This document shows, piece by piece, positions 43,003 to 52,298 of a stretch of DNA of 64,000 nt. Source of the DNA: an uncultured Thalassolituus sp. (lineage in GTDB: Bacteria > Pseudomonadota > Gammaproteobacteria > Pseudomonadales > Oceanobacteraceae); NCBI RefSeq assembly GCF_950066645.1, contig NZ_CATMFB010000014.1, forward strand, positions 53,717-117,716, written 5' to 3'. A program made the translations under genes and the position numbers. Position 1 is the stretch's first letter; every line of letters begins with the position of its first letter. The notes beneath the pieces are model-generated. The model saw nothing but the letters and a program-made list of their open reading frames with translations. It was not told the origin of the DNA and did not search any database.

Positions 43003-43270
43003 AATAACATACGTCAGTCTGAAGGTTTTAATAGACCTCTCGATAGAGGCAAGGGTATTTATTCCAGTCTGGGTTTGGCCTGCACTAGCAACTGCTCTTA
43101 ACACAGGCTATCTCATAATGACTTCAGTCTTGGTCATAGTGACGAGCAATAATACAAAGTATGCGGTGTGTAGTAAGGTAAGCCGCGTTACCGTAATTGT
43201 AATGTTCGTAGTGTGGCTGGTCCGATCTTATGAGTCATACCATATGCTTAAAGCTGTAAAAATATATTAA
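42974..43270 (+). pseudogene. 98-codon membrane-protein-like open frame lacking a standard start
   Basis: Directly after the tandem stops of the preceding gene the same frame is open for 98 codons. It encodes strongly hydrophobic sequence: ARVFIPVWVWPALATALNTG, then IMTSVLVIV and RVTVIVMFVVWLVRSYE, about three helices. No ATG, GTG or TTG occurs before 43118; starting there gives 50 residues (43118-43270). The composition looks like a real membrane protein whose 5' end was lost, or a very small one starting at 43118. No ribosome binding site is evident for 43118. Confidence 0.35.
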
Positions 43271-43483
43271 TTAACCCATATTTCGTGCAGTATCTCACCT
43301 GACCTGAGGTTATGTATCTCCGCATTCCCTGAATGATGGGCGAGGTACTGAGTGCAGTTCCTTTCGGGGTATTAACGATCAATCTCTGGCAGCTGTCACG
43401 ATAAATTTTCTACTCAGATTATTGATATTCAGTTAGAATGCAAATCTACTTAATTATTTTTTGTAAAAAGTTAAAGGATTAAC
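43271..43483. other. AT-rich spacer, nothing supportable
   Basis: Stop codons in all frames; presumably the promoter of the following lipoprotein gene. AAAGGA lies 6 bases before its ATG. Confidence 0.4.
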
Positions 43484-44134
43484 ATGTTTTTTTCATTCAG
43501 ATTTCTAGCGTGCATTGCAGTTTCCTTAATCTGTGGATGTATGGGCGAGGATGCGGATAATGGTACTGACCATCGTGCGGGGCAGGATCCTGAGTCAGTT
43601 ACCGCGACCGCTGTGGATGTGTCAGGTGATGCTGCTTTTGCGTTCATCGATGTAGAATTGGTAAGTGTTACATTCTCCGATACACATATCGAAGTCTCTA
43701 TTCAACTTCTGAATATTCCAGAGGAATTTGTTTACGACGCTTCTAATCTATCAGCGAACTCTCTTGAATATGATTGGGCGGTATCTTTTGATGTTGATTT
43801 TGATGGTTCGTTGGCGAATGACCTTGTGTTAAGTGTATCGAATTTCAAGTTTGAAGAAGAGCAGCAAAAGCGTGCAGAAATGCTAGCGTTTACGCAAAAT
43901 AACATCTGGCGGATGAATGAAATGGGTAGTGGCGCCTCAATGATTGGTAATTTGTCTGCTGAGGTAAATGGCAACTCACTTACTATCACTGTGGCCAAAG
44001 ATGATTATGAAGAACTTAGCGCCATCAGTAATACAGTTCCGTTCTTGTATGAAGGTTATTATGCAACATCTGGTAGCGTCTATAGGGACTTACTCCCCGA
44101 TGATGGCGGTTACTTTGTGCCGGTTGATGAGTGA
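43484..44134 (+). CDS. putative lipoprotein of unknown function
   Basis: A 216-residue protein with an N-terminal hydrophobic signal ending in LICGCMG (lipobox-like I-C-G-C, Cys19) and a mature acidic beta-rich domain: VDVELVSVTFSDTHIEVSIQLLN, WAVSFDVDFDGSLANDLVLSVSNFKFEEE, NLSAEVNGNSLTITVAKDDYE. The DVDFDGSLANDLVLSVSNFK part is similar in style to secreted proteins with calcium-type loops. No named family. A ribosome binding site AAAGGA is present. It is the last gene of the AT-rich island, followed by a hairpin terminator. Confidence 0.7.
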   Translation: MFFSFRFLACIAVSLICGCMGEDADNGTDHRAGQDPESVTATAVDVSGDAAFAFIDVELVSVTFSDTHIEVSIQLLNIPEEFVYDASNLSANSLEYDWAVSFDVDFDGSLANDLVLSVSNFKFEEEQQKRAEMLAFTQNNIWRMNEMGSGASMIGNLSAEVNGNSLTITVAKDDYEELSAISNTVPFLYEGYYATSGSVYRDLLPDDGGYFVPVDE

Positions 44135-44236
44135 GCAGCTCTAGTGATGAGAAAGTTCATGTTACGGTTAGGAAGGGAGCGAAAGAGCTTTTCGAAAACG
44201 CCCCTGAAGATAATCGGAAAAGAGATCCCCAAAGAA

Positions 44237-44260
44237 TAGCGCTGATTGTAGCGCTACTTC
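44237..44260. terminator. hairpin between the island lipoprotein and the SLC13 gene
   Basis: TAGCGCT-gattgt-AGCGCTA (44237-44256), flanked by AAAGAA on the left and CTTCTTTT on the right, so it can terminate on both strands between convergent genes. Confidence 0.65.
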
Positions 44261-44263
44261 TTT

Positions 44264-45598
44264 TCACCAAACCACCCACGCATACCCACTAATTACCGCA
44301 ATACAGCTCAGATTGATCCAGAACCCGGTCCGCATCATATCTTTCTGCGCTACATAGCCGCTGCCATACACAATGGCATTGGGTGGTGTGGCGACCGGCA
44401 GCATAAACGCACAGGACGCTGCGACGGCAATTAACGCGCTCAGGATGACTGCGGGAATTCCAAGGTTTTCGGCAATGGCGGCGAACACGGGTACTAATAG
44501 CGCAGCACTGGCGGTATTGCTGGCAAATTCGGTTAAAAACACCACAAACGCCACGACGGCCAGTATCACCAGTAATAACGGTGCGCCTTGTAAGAAGCCA
44601 CCAATATGGTCGGCCAGGAAGACGCTGGTGCCGGTGGCTTTGAGTACGGCACTCAGGCAGATGCCACCACCGAATAACATCAGCACGCTCCAGTCGGTGG
44701 TTTTTTCGATCTGTTTCCAGGTAACAACGCGGCTCAGGCCAAGAAGTACGATGGCCATGATGGCGATGAGTGTGTCGAATTTCGGTAGGCCGCCGAGTAG
44801 CCTATTGAGTGGTGTACTGAATATCCAGCAAACGACGGTAAACGCAAAAATGCCCAACGCGAGGAGGCGAGGGCGCGTCCATTCGAGTGGCTCATGTTCG
44901 GTTGAAAAGCGGTGATTCAGGTTTGGGCGAATGACCGCGAATAAAACGGCGAGTATCACGGGTAATAAAATCATCGACAGCGGGCCCGCCATAACCAACC
45001 AGTCGGCGAAGGTCAGGTTGCTTTGCGCTGCCGCAATGGCGTTCGGTGGGCTGCCGACTAAGGTGGCGATGCCGCCGATACTTGCGCAATAGGCGATACC
45101 GAGTAATACAAATACATAGGTCGGGCGCTGGTCTTCGGCATTTAACTGGTGCAGCACGCCCAGTACCAGGGGCAGCATCATGGCCGTAGTGGCGGTGTTG
45201 CTGATCCACATCGACAGGCCTGCCGATACCGCGAATAACATAAAAACTGCGACATTAAAGCGGCCTCTGGCGAGATCGAGGACTTTGTTGGCGATGGCGG
45301 CGTCGATTTTCTGGGCGTGCAGGGCTGAGGCGAGAGCAAAGCCACCGAGGAAGATAAAGATAATGGGGTCGGCGAATTTACTGAGCGCATCGCCGGTGTC
45401 TAATACCCCAAAGACAACGGCCAGAGTGGGCACCAGTAACGCGGTAATGCTGACATCGAGAGCTTCGGTCAACCAGAGTATGGCGATAAAGATCAGGATG
45501 CTCAGGCCATCGACGACGGCAGGCTCAAACGGTAGCCAGAGTTGCATGGCCGCGAACAGCAGCGCGTTGAAAACGATAATAAGGTTTGAGCCTGGCAT
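44264..45598 (-). CDS. SLC13/DASS-family anion:sodium symporter
   Basis: A 444-residue inner-membrane transporter with about 11-12 helices. Both pseudo-symmetric halves carry the DASS Ser-Asn-Thr signature: MWISNTATTAMMLPL (about 130) and EFASNTASAALLVPV (about 360). GSPPNAIAAAQS and TPPNAIVYGSG are the associated loops. These proteins take up dicarboxylates such as succinate or malate, or sulfate, with sodium. It lies 63 bases downstream of dbpA on the same strand, but a perfect 15-base inverted repeat separates them. It marks the chromosomal side of the island. Confidence 0.9.
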   Translation of the reverse strand: MPGSNLIIVFNALLFAAMQLWLPFEPAVVDGLSILIFIAILWLTEALDVSITALLVPTLAVVFGVLDTGDALSKFADPIIFIFLGGFALASALHAQKIDAAIANKVLDLARGRFNVAVFMLFAVSAGLSMWISNTATTAMMLPLVLGVLHQLNAEDQRPTYVFVLLGIAYCASIGGIATLVGSPPNAIAAAQSNLTFADWLVMAGPLSMILLPVILAVLFAVIRPNLNHRFSTEHEPLEWTRPRLLALGIFAFTVVCWIFSTPLNRLLGGLPKFDTLIAIMAIVLLGLSRVVTWKQIEKTTDWSVLMLFGGGICLSAVLKATGTSVFLADHIGGFLQGAPLLLVILAVVAFVVFLTEFASNTASAALLVPVFAAIAENLGIPAVILSALIAVAASCAFMLPVATPPNAIVYGSGYVAQKDMMRTGFWINLSCIAVISGYAWVVW

Positions 45599-45605
45599 AC
45601 GCAGT

Positions 45606-45648
45606 CCGTTGTTTTTTATTGTTAGTAGAGGGTAATAAAAAACAACGG
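45606..45648. repeat. perfect 15-base inverted repeat between dbpA and the SLC13 gene
   Basis: CCGTTGTTTTTTATT (45606-45620) and AATAAAAAACAACGG (45634-45648) are exact inverted copies with a 13-base loop. They fill the gap between dbpA stop and the transporter start. An AT-rich terminator or an operator for the transporter are both possible. Confidence 0.6.
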
Positions 45649-45661
45649 CCCAGGTAAGGTG

Positions 45662-47038
45662 TCAGATGCGTCTGACCTTGATCTGACGCCCTTTAATGCG
45701 GCTTTTCTCTAACAAGCGTAATGCATCATTGGCGTATTCACGCTCAACCGCTGCAAAAGCAACGAAGTCGAGAACGGTAATATTACCAATCACGTTGCCC
45801 GGTACTTTCCCACCGGCAGTGATGGCTCCGACGATATCTCCCGGGCGCAGTTTGTTTTTGCGACCTTCAGCAAAGCAGATGGTGACATACGGTGGCTTGC
45901 CGGTGTCGTGGCTGCCGGTCAGTTCACTTTGATGCATGGCCGGAATGTTGTGCTTGAGCAGGTCTTCAATCGCTTCGCGTTTGTACTGCTCGCGCTCGGT
46001 AAACAGGCTCAGTGCCAGGCCTTCGCTGCCGGCGCGGCCAGTGCGACCAATACGGTGTACGTAGACTTCCGGATCGCGTGGCAGTTCGTAGTTAATGACG
46101 GCTTGTAGCTCATCAACGTCGAGGCCACGGGCGGCAACGTCTGTGGCGACTAAGCAGTGGGCGCTGCCTTGTTTAAAGCGGATATACGTCTGGTCGCGGT
46201 CACGTTGGTCGAGGTCACCGTGCAGCCCGAGGGATAAATATCCAGCATGGCGCAGTGCTTGTGACACGTCGTTTACGGTCTGTTTGGTATTACAGAAGAT
46301 CACCGCCTGCTCGATGGCGAAGTGCTGCATCGCGGCCAATAACGCTTCGGTACGACTCTCTTTACCGCAGCCAATCAGTTGTTGGCGGATATGATCTGTT
46401 TTATGTACGGCTTCGACTTTAATCGTCTCTGGCTCGTGCATCAGATCTTTGCTCAGGGCTTTGATGTTGTCTGGGTAGGTCGCAGAGAACAGCAGCGTCT
46501 GACGATTGTGTTTAGTGTGCGAGGCAATGTCGCGGATGTCGTCGGCGAAGCCCATTTCGAGCATGCGGTCAGCTTCATCGAGCACCAGCGTATTTACGTT
46601 CTCCAGAACCATAGTTTTCTTGCGAAGGTGGTCTTTGATACGCCCCGGAGTACCAACGGCGATGTGGGCGCCACGCTCAAGCGAGCCGATCTGAGGTCCG
46701 ATAGAAACGCCACCTGAGATTACGACAATTTTGATGTTTTGCGTAAAGCGGGCGAGCTTTCGCAGCTCGTCCGCGACCTGAGTCGCCAGTTCGCGAGTCG
46801 GGCAGAGCACTAAACCCTGAATGCCATAAAACTTCGGGTTCAGGTTCTGTAGCAACGGAATACCGAAGGCGACGGTTTTGCCGCTGCCGGTTTTCGCCTG
46901 TGCCAGTACGTCGTTGCCTGCAATGCTGATGGGCAGCGACTGGGCCTGAATCTCGGTAGCGTCACTGAAGCCCAGTTGCTGCAGGTTGTCCTGCATGGCT
47001 GGGGTGATGCCTTTGATGTCTTTAAATGAAGTGCTCAC
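45662..47038 (-). CDS. dbpA: ATP-dependent RNA helicase DbpA
   Basis: A 458-residue DEAD-box helicase that acts in 50S ribosome assembly at 23S rRNA helix 92. Motifs are AKTGSGKT (I), PTRELA (Ia), DEADRML (II), SATYP (III) and HRIGRTGRAG (VI). The C-terminal ~80 residues form the DbpA RNA-binding RRM: VTICFAEGRKNKLRPGDIVGAI, then GNVIGNITVLDFVAFAAVE and IKGRQIKVRRI. That tail distinguishes DbpA from other DEAD proteins. The start is GTG and overlaps the trmA stop by GTGA (47035-47038). Operon order is trmA-dbpA. Confidence 0.96.
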   Translation of the reverse strand: MSTSFKDIKGITPAMQDNLQQLGFSDATEIQAQSLPISIAGNDVLAQAKTGSGKTVAFGIPLLQNLNPKFYGIQGLVLCPTRELATQVADELRKLARFTQNIKIVVISGGVSIGPQIGSLERGAHIAVGTPGRIKDHLRKKTMVLENVNTLVLDEADRMLEMGFADDIRDIASHTKHNRQTLLFSATYPDNIKALSKDLMHEPETIKVEAVHKTDHIRQQLIGCGKESRTEALLAAMQHFAIEQAVIFCNTKQTVNDVSQALRHAGYLSLGLHGDLDQRDRDQTYIRFKQGSAHCLVATDVAARGLDVDELQAVINYELPRDPEVYVHRIGRTGRAGSEGLALSLFTEREQYKREAIEDLLKHNIPAMHQSELTGSHDTGKPPYVTICFAEGRKNKLRPGDIVGAITAGGKVPGNVIGNITVLDFVAFAAVEREYANDALRLLEKSRIKGRQIKVRRI

Positions 47039-48141
47039 GCGGTTGCCTTGCGTTTCAGAACGACGCCCGTTTCGATGTGATGGGTATACGGGAACTGGTC
47101 GAACATGGCGAAACGCACGATGTCGTGGGTTTTGCAGAGTTCGGTCAGGTTCGCGTGCAGGGTGTCCGGGTTACAACTGATGTAGATGATGTTGTCGTAG
47201 CCGGCGGTTTGTTTGACGGATTCGTCGTCCAGACCTGCCCGTGGCGGATCGACCAGTACGGTACGGAAGTCGTAGCTGGTTAAATCAACGCCTTCTAAGC
47301 GGGTAAAGGTGCGTTCGCCTCGCAGCGCCTGTACAAATTCTTCAGACGACAAGCGCGCAATAATGAGGTTGTCGATCTGGTTGTCGGCAATGTTCACCTG
47401 AGCGGCATTTACCGAGGTTTTAGAGATCTCAGTCGCCAGTACGCGGTCAAACTTTTCGGCCAGTGCGACGGAGAAGTTGCCGTTGCCGCAATACAGTTCA
47501 ACAAGATCGCCACCTATGCCTTCAGACGCTGAACGCGCCCAGCTGAGCATCTTCTGGTTTACCTCACCGTTAGGCTGCGTAAAGCCGCCTTCTATCTGGC
47601 GGTAGCTGTATTGCTTGCCATCGACATTTAGCACTTCGGTCACATAGTCGCGCTCAAGGACGATCTTCTGCTTACGTGAGCGGCCAATAATCGGGAAGCC
47701 TATACGCTCTTGAAGAGCACGTGCTTCTGCTTCCCAGGCGTCATCCAGTTTCTTGTGGTAGATGATGGTGATGAGCGCATCGCCACTCAAGGTGGTCAGG
47801 AACTCCACCTGAAACAGGCGGCGGCGCAGCAGTTCGCTGTCGTGAATCTCGGCTAATAAGCGCTTCATCAGGTCATTGATGAGCGGAGAGGCTATATTGA
47901 ATTCACGGACTTCGTAGGCTTTGCTGCGGTTGCCCGGCTCAAACATGGCGTAGAAGCAGCGTTCGCCCTCATGCCAGAGGCGGAATTCAGCGCGCAGGCG
48001 GTAGTGCGACACCGCGCTGTCATAGACTTCCAGAGCCGGTGGTGCGAATTCTGCGAACAGACTGTTCAGCCGCACTTTTTTCTCGTCGAGCTGAGTATCG
48101 TATTCGGCCGGATTGATAGGATCTGGAAAGATTTCTGACAT
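47035..48141 (-). CDS. trmA: tRNA (uracil54-C5)-methyltransferase TrmA
   Basis: A 368-residue SAM-dependent enzyme that makes ribothymidine-54 in tRNA. Blocks follow E. coli TrmA closely: YDTQLDEKKVRL, SHYRLRAEFRLWHEG, LFQVEFLTTLSGDALITIIYHKKLDD, GGFTQPN, LVELYCGNGNFSVALA (SAM), and the catalytic cysteine in YISCNPDTL. The C-terminus is FDQFPYTHHIETGVVLKRK. The ATG at 48141 (MSEIFPDP) is preferred; an ATG at 48162 would add seven residues. The stop overlaps the dbpA start (GTGA), forming an RNA-maturation operon. Confidence 0.96.
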   Translation of the reverse strand: MSEIFPDPINPAEYDTQLDEKKVRLNSLFAEFAPPALEVYDSAVSHYRLRAEFRLWHEGERCFYAMFEPGNRSKAYEVREFNIASPLINDLMKRLLAEIHDSELLRRRLFQVEFLTTLSGDALITIIYHKKLDDAWEAEARALQERIGFPIIGRSRKQKIVLERDYVTEVLNVDGKQYSYRQIEGGFTQPNGEVNQKMLSWARSASEGIGGDLVELYCGNGNFSVALAEKFDRVLATEISKTSVNAAQVNIADNQIDNLIIARLSSEEFVQALRGERTFTRLEGVDLTSYDFRTVLVDPPRAGLDDESVKQTAGYDNIIYISCNPDTLHANLTELCKTHDIVRFAMFDQFPYTHHIETGVVLKRKATA

Positions 48142-48331
48142 GAGATAACCGGAGCATTGCATTGAGGCGGGGTATTATACGCATCCCGGTATCCGGTGCA
48201 CTCTGAGGTCATGTAAGCCACTATTTTTGCGTCGCAAAGGGCCTGATTGCGGCGTATTGTGTCATTTCGGCCAATGATCAACGGAAATGATCAGGTATTG
48301 TGCCGTTTACCGTTAATGATGAGAGTCTGCT

Positions 48332-49210
48332 ATGAGTGAAGTATTACAGGATCTGGTAACCCTGCTGAAACCATCGCCACTGGGTGAGAATAGCTTTCGG
48401 GGTGAAACTCAGGATCTCGGGTTTCGCGCGCTGTTCGGCGGTCAGGTCATGGGCCAGAGTCTGGCGGCAGCGATGCAGACCTTGCCCGAAGGTGACTGGC
48501 AGGCGCACTCGTTTCATGTGTATTTTATGCTGGCAGGCACAGTGACAGATCATCTCGAATTCGAGATTGATCCTCTGCGCAATGGCCGCAGCTTCTGCAC
48601 CCGTCAGGTGAAGGCGATTCAGAATGGTCGGGCGATTCTGACCATGATCTGCTCATTCCAGCAGCCGGAAGAAGGCTTTGAGCACCAGGCGCCAATGCCT
48701 GAGGTGAAAGGCCCGGACGGAATTGCTTCTCAGGTTGAGCTGGCGCGTATGTTCCGTGATTATTTCCCAGAAAAAGTACGTGACATTTACACGGCAGATA
48801 AACCTATTGAAATGCGGGTGATTGATCCGGTGAATATTTTCGCGCCGACGAAAAAAGACCCGGTGAAATACCTTTGGTTGCGTGCGGATGGGCAGCTGCC
48901 TGACGACTACGATGTTCACTGCATGTTGCTGGCGTATGCTACAGACTTTAATCTGCTGCCAACCTCTCTGCATCCTCATGCTAAGTCATACGGGCAGAAG
49001 GATATGCAGTTGGCGAGTCTGGATCACAGCGTCTGGTTTCATCGTCCGTTCCGTATGGACGAGTGGCTGCTGTACGCGATTGATAGCCCGAATGCCGGCG
49101 GCGGTCGTGGATTCTGTCGTGGACAGGTATTTAATCAAAAAGGTGAACTGGTGGCTTCTGTGGCTCAGGAAGGTCTGATCCGCCAGATACAGTTGGATAA
49201 AAAATCATGA
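48332..49210 (+). CDS. tesB: acyl-CoA thioesterase II (TesB family)
   Basis: A 292-residue double-hotdog thioesterase that hydrolyses medium/long-chain acyl-CoA. Conserved stretches are FRGETQDLGFRALFGGQVMGQSLAAAMQTLP, HSFHVYFMLAG, RNGRSFCTRQVKAIQNG, LAYATDFNLLPTSLHPH (catalytic Asp region) and SLDHSVWFHRPFRMDEWLLYAIDSP. Length matches E. coli TesB (286). The stop overlaps the start of the next, unrelated-type thioesterase by ATGA, so two thioesterases are made from one message. The gene is divergent from trmA. Confidence 0.95.
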   Translation: MSEVLQDLVTLLKPSPLGENSFRGETQDLGFRALFGGQVMGQSLAAAMQTLPEGDWQAHSFHVYFMLAGTVTDHLEFEIDPLRNGRSFCTRQVKAIQNGRAILTMICSFQQPEEGFEHQAPMPEVKGPDGIASQVELARMFRDYFPEKVRDIYTADKPIEMRVIDPVNIFAPTKKDPVKYLWLRADGQLPDDYDVHCMLLAYATDFNLLPTSLHPHAKSYGQKDMQLASLDHSVWFHRPFRMDEWLLYAIDSPNAGGGRGFCRGQVFNQKGELVASVAQEGLIRQIQLDKKS

Positions 49211-49776
49211 TGATGTTGCGCTTTCTGCTGATTTTCTTCCGGCAGAAGTGGAATGACAGTCGCGATGCATTAGCGACTACCCGTTATTATTTCCGTGTGA
49301 TGCCGTGGGATATGGATCTCAATATGCATCTCACCAATACGCGCTATCCGGCATTTATTGATGTCGGTCGGGTACAGTGGTTCGCAGAAATTGGGCTGCT
49401 ACCTCTGATTATCAGCAACGGCTGGCGCACGGTCGTAGCGAGTCAGACCGTCACCTTTGTGCGAGAAATAAAACCTTTTACTAAGGTAGAAATCGAAAGC
49501 CGTGTTCTGTATTGGGATCGCAAGTATCTTTATTCAGAGCACCGTTTTCTGGTCGAAGGCAAACTGCATTGCAAAGCGCTGGGTAGAATTGCGCTGGTGC
49601 GGGGCGGACGGGTTCGTAGCTTCAGCTCGCTGCTGCAGGCATTGGATAAATACCACGGACGCGATGTAAAAGAGTATGTGGCGCCTGAGCCTACCCCTGA
49701 GATTCAGGCGAAGATTGATCTTCTGAATCTGAAGCGGGATGCGGAGCTTGCTCGTGCGGAGAAGGATGCGGCTTAG
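49207..49776 (+). CDS. hotdog-fold thioesterase-like protein (4HBT/THEM6-like)
   Basis: A 189-residue protein: an N-terminal hydrophobic/basic stretch (MLRFLLIFFRQKW), then a single hotdog domain with YYFRVMPWDMDLNMHLTNTRYPAFIDVGRVQWF, the acyl-ACP thioesterase-like D...N.H..N block, followed by VVASQTVTFVREIKPFTKVEIES. The C-terminus is a charged helix (LKRDAELARAEKDAA). Members are called acyl-CoA thioesterases or THEM6-like; activity is not proven for this type. Coupled to tesB by ATGA. Its stop codon sits in the loop and right arm of an intrinsic terminator (49762-49786). Confidence 0.85.
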   Translation: MMMLRFLLIFFRQKWNDSRDALATTRYYFRVMPWDMDLNMHLTNTRYPAFIDVGRVQWFAEIGLLPLIISNGWRTVVASQTVTFVREIKPFTKVEIESRVLYWDRKYLYSEHRFLVEGKLHCKALGRIALVRGGRVRSFSSLLQALDKYHGRDVKEYVAPEPTPEIQAKIDLLNLKRDAELARAEKDAA

Positions 49777-49912
49777 CATCCTTTTCTAATAATTCTGCAG
49801 CCCCCGAAAAATCAAACCCTTCAGAGTCTTCCATTTCTTCCACATTGGGCCGTATGCCACAGCCCGATCCTTTGACTGGCATTAAACCCGCAGTGCCCGG
49901 ATGTTTTTTCAT
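49691..49912 (-). CDS. small hypothetical protein downstream of the M23 peptidase
   Basis: A possible 73-residue protein starting MKKHPGTAGLMPVKGSGCG, with an acidic middle (EEMEDSEGFDFSGAAELLEKD) and a Pro/Ser-rich tail. An in-frame ATG at 49963 would add 17 residues and start 3 bases after the peptidase stop. Support is positional (same strand as xseA and M23, no gap) and by the protein-like N-terminus. Against it, 86 bases overlap the convergent thioesterase gene and it spans that gene's terminator. No family known. Confidence 0.35.
   Translation of the reverse strand: MKKHPGTAGLMPVKGSGCGIRPNVEEMEDSEGFDFSGAAELLEKDAKPHPSPHEQAPHPASDSEDQSSPESQG
49762..49786 (+). terminator. intrinsic terminator containing the stop codon of the second thioesterase
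   Basis: AAGGATGC-ggctta-GCATCCTT followed by TTCT. The TAG stop (49774-49776) bridges loop and right arm. Confidence 0.75.
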
Positions 49913-49966
49913 ACGGTTACGCTCTCTTCTGGGGGGCGACTTACCTGGCTTTTCTGGGAGCACGGC

Positions 49967-50791
49967 TTACCTGGGCTGGTCAGCGCGGAGAAGCAGTTTA
50001 GGGTTTACCCGTGCATTATTCAGACTGACCGTCCAGTGCAGGTGCGGCCCTGTGGCCCGCCCGGTTTTACCGACGGCGCCGATTAAATCACCCTGTTGAA
50101 TGTCATCGCCTTCTTTGACATCGATGCGGCTCATATGACACATCATACTGATCAGGCCCTGGCCATGATCAATAAATACGCTGTTGCCATTAAAAAAGAA
50201 ATCGCCAGTCAGAACTACTTTACCCGCTGCCGGAGCAATGATCGGTGCGCCCTCAGGGGCTGCAATATCGATCCCGCTATGAGGCTTACGGGCCTGACCG
50301 TTAAAAAAACGTTTTAAGCCAAAGGCACTGCTGTATGAGCCTTCGGTGGGTAATATCATCTCGGTCCACTGCGCAGCGAGGTGTTCGCTGTGGCTTTTAT
50401 AGACGGGCGTCATCTGGTTGTATTCTTTGCCGATGCGGTCCATGTCATTTTTCTGTGGATTTACCTTACGAGTTTCTTTGATTTCAATATGCTGTTCTTC
50501 GTAAGGGTAGGGCGTTATTGCGGTGGTGGTTGTTTCGCCATTCACTTCAAGGGTCAGTGATTGTTCCTGATTGAGCGGCACGCCAACCACGGCAACCCAC
50601 TGCTCGTCATGATTAACGACCATGACAGGCTTGCTGTTAAACATCACGCTGGGTTTTTCATCCGTGGCCGCGGCGACGGGCAGGCTGATGATTCCCCCAG
50701 GAACCCGGTGATCGGGCAGGGAAGAGGCCAGCACCAGCGGACTGAGCAACAAAGACAGAATTACCAGCAGTTTATGAGTTTGCAGAGTCAT
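49967..50791 (-). CDS. M23 family metallopeptidase (LytM domain)
   Basis: A 274-residue exported peptidoglycan endopeptidase-type protein. Signal peptide (cleavage near VLASS, about residue 23), an N-terminal beta-rich domain, then the LytM fold: [27 protein letters not shown] with the HxxxD zinc pair, [17 protein letters not shown], and [15 protein letters not shown] with the HxH pair. All zinc ligands are present, so it is likely active and not a NlpD/EnvC-type activator. Periplasmic. The first 20 bases overlap the 3' end of xseA, so the two are translationally coupled. Confidence 0.92.
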   Translation of the reverse strand: MTLQTHKLLVILSLLLSPLVLASSLPDHRVPGGIISLPVAAATDEKPSVMFNSKPVMVVNHDEQWVAVVGVPLNQEQSLTLEVNGETTTTAITPYPYEEQHIEIKETRKVNPQKNDMDRIGKEYNQMTPVYKSHSEHLAAQWTEMILPTEGSYSSAFGLKRFFNGQARKPHSGIDIAAPEGAPIIAPAAGKVVLTGDFFFNGNSVFIDHGQGLISMMCHMSRIDVKEGDDIQQGDLIGAVGKTGRATGPHLHWTVSLNNARVNPKLLLRADQPR

Positions 50792-52133
50792 CCGGTGTTA
50801 TCTCCTGAACGGTACTGATCAGTTTGCCCTGATGCAGACGGGTTTCTATGGTGCTGCCCGGAGATACGTCCGCCGCAGAGTGAATCACTTTGCCGTCCTG
50901 ATCATGGGTAATGGAATATCCCCGTGCCAGAACCTGCAGTGGGCTGACTGACGACAGCAGGCGCGCTCCGGAGGCCAGTGCCTTCTGCTTCTGCGTCAGT
51001 TGCTGCTGAACAGCGCGTTTCAGTCGCTGTTGTAATTGCTGCAGGTTTTTCTGGTGCTGTGTCAGCGTTTTCTGCGGGTGCAGGTGTTCCAGAACGGATG
51101 TCAGACGCGCGAGCTTCTGTCTGGGTTCCGCAATCTTCTGTTGCATGACGCGCTGCAGACGTATCTCTAACTGGTCCAGTCGTTGCGATTGGTTCTGTAG
51201 CTGGTGTTGCGGACCACGCAGGCGCGATCTGAGTTGCTCAAGCTGTTTGAAGCGCTGCTGCTGACGGTCTTTGAATGCGCGTTGCAGACGTTGTTTCATA
51301 CTAATGATCTGCTGTCGTAACAGTGCGCCATCGGGGCTGATCATTTCTGCAGCAGCCGAGGGGGTGGGCGCACGCAGGTCGGCGACAAAATCGGCAATCG
51401 TAAAATCGACTTCGTGACCGACGGCGCTGATGACCGGAATGGCGGAATGCGCAATCGCGCGGGCGACACCTTCGTCATTGAAACACCAGAGGTCTTCCAG
51501 TGAGCCGCCGCCGCGTCCGGCAATAATCACATCGCAGCGGGCGTCGCGGTTAGCACGCTGTAGTGCGGTAATAATCTGTGCGGGGGCTTCATTGCCCTGT
51601 ACCATGACCGGATAAATATCCACTTCAATTGAGGGCCAACGCCGTTTCAGCACGGTCAGCATGTCGTGAATAGCGGCGCCAGTCGGTGAGGTGATGACGG
51701 CGACACGACGTACTGCAGGCAGGGGGCGTTTGCGCTCTTCTGCAAACAGGCCTTCCGAAGCGAGTCTGCGTTTGAGCTGTTCAAAAGCAAGCAGCAGGGC
51801 GCCTTCTCCCGCCGGTTTCATGTTGTCGACGATAAGCTGATAGTCACCGCGGTTTTCATACAGGCTGACCTTGGCGCGAATCTCTACCATATCGCCTTCT
51901 TTGGGCAGAAATTTCAGCATGGCAGTGCGTGAGCGGAACATGGCACAGCGAACCTGAGCACCGGCATCTTTAAGAGTAAAGTACCAGTGCCCGGAAGATG
52001 GACGCGCAAGATTCGATATTTCACCTTCCACCCTTACCGATGCAAACGACACTTCGAGCAACTGGCGGGCGCGGGAATTGAGTTCAGAGACCGTGAAAAC
52101 GGCGTTATCGCGGGGGTTACCTGTCTGGTACAT
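50772..52133 (-). CDS. xseA: exodeoxyribonuclease VII large subunit
   Basis: A 453-residue subunit of ExoVII, which degrades single-stranded DNA to oligonucleotides. An N-terminal OB fold begins [44 protein letters not shown]. The catalytic core has [54 protein letters not shown] and [29 protein letters not shown] Gln-rich coiled coil follows, then ARGYSITHD near the end. The ATG at 52133 ([10 protein letters not shown]) is preferred to the frame start at 52169. The small subunit xseB is not in the window. Confidence 0.95.
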   Translation of the reverse strand: MYQTGNPRDNAVFTVSELNSRARQLLEVSFASVRVEGEISNLARPSSGHWYFTLKDAGAQVRCAMFRSRTAMLKFLPKEGDMVEIRAKVSLYENRGDYQLIVDNMKPAGEGALLLAFEQLKRRLASEGLFAEERKRPLPAVRRVAVITSPTGAAIHDMLTVLKRRWPSIEVDIYPVMVQGNEAPAQIITALQRANRDARCDVIIAGRGGGSLEDLWCFNDEGVARAIAHSAIPVISAVGHEVDFTIADFVADLRAPTPSAAAEMISPDGALLRQQIISMKQRLQRAFKDRQQQRFKQLEQLRSRLRGPQHQLQNQSQRLDQLEIRLQRVMQQKIAEPRQKLARLTSVLEHLHPQKTLTQHQKNLQQLQQRLKRAVQQQLTQKQKALASGARLLSSVSPLQVLARGYSITHDQDGKVIHSAADVSPGSTIETRLHQGKLISTVQEITPDDSANS

Positions 52134-52298
52134 AAATCTGCAGATTGACGCTTTTGCAAAGGCTGACACAACTCAAACAATTTCGCCAGTCTGCGACGAA
52201 TTCCCACAACCGGGGTAGACAAGCCGGGTTTGAGGGAATAGTTTGTGGTTTCGGCATTTTCGCTGATCTCTATGTCAAAACGAACAAGGAATAAGTCC

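Noticed and set aside
44147..44239. 30-codon basic frame after the island lipoprotein
   Set aside because: No ribosome binding site; it runs into the terminator hairpin at 44237.
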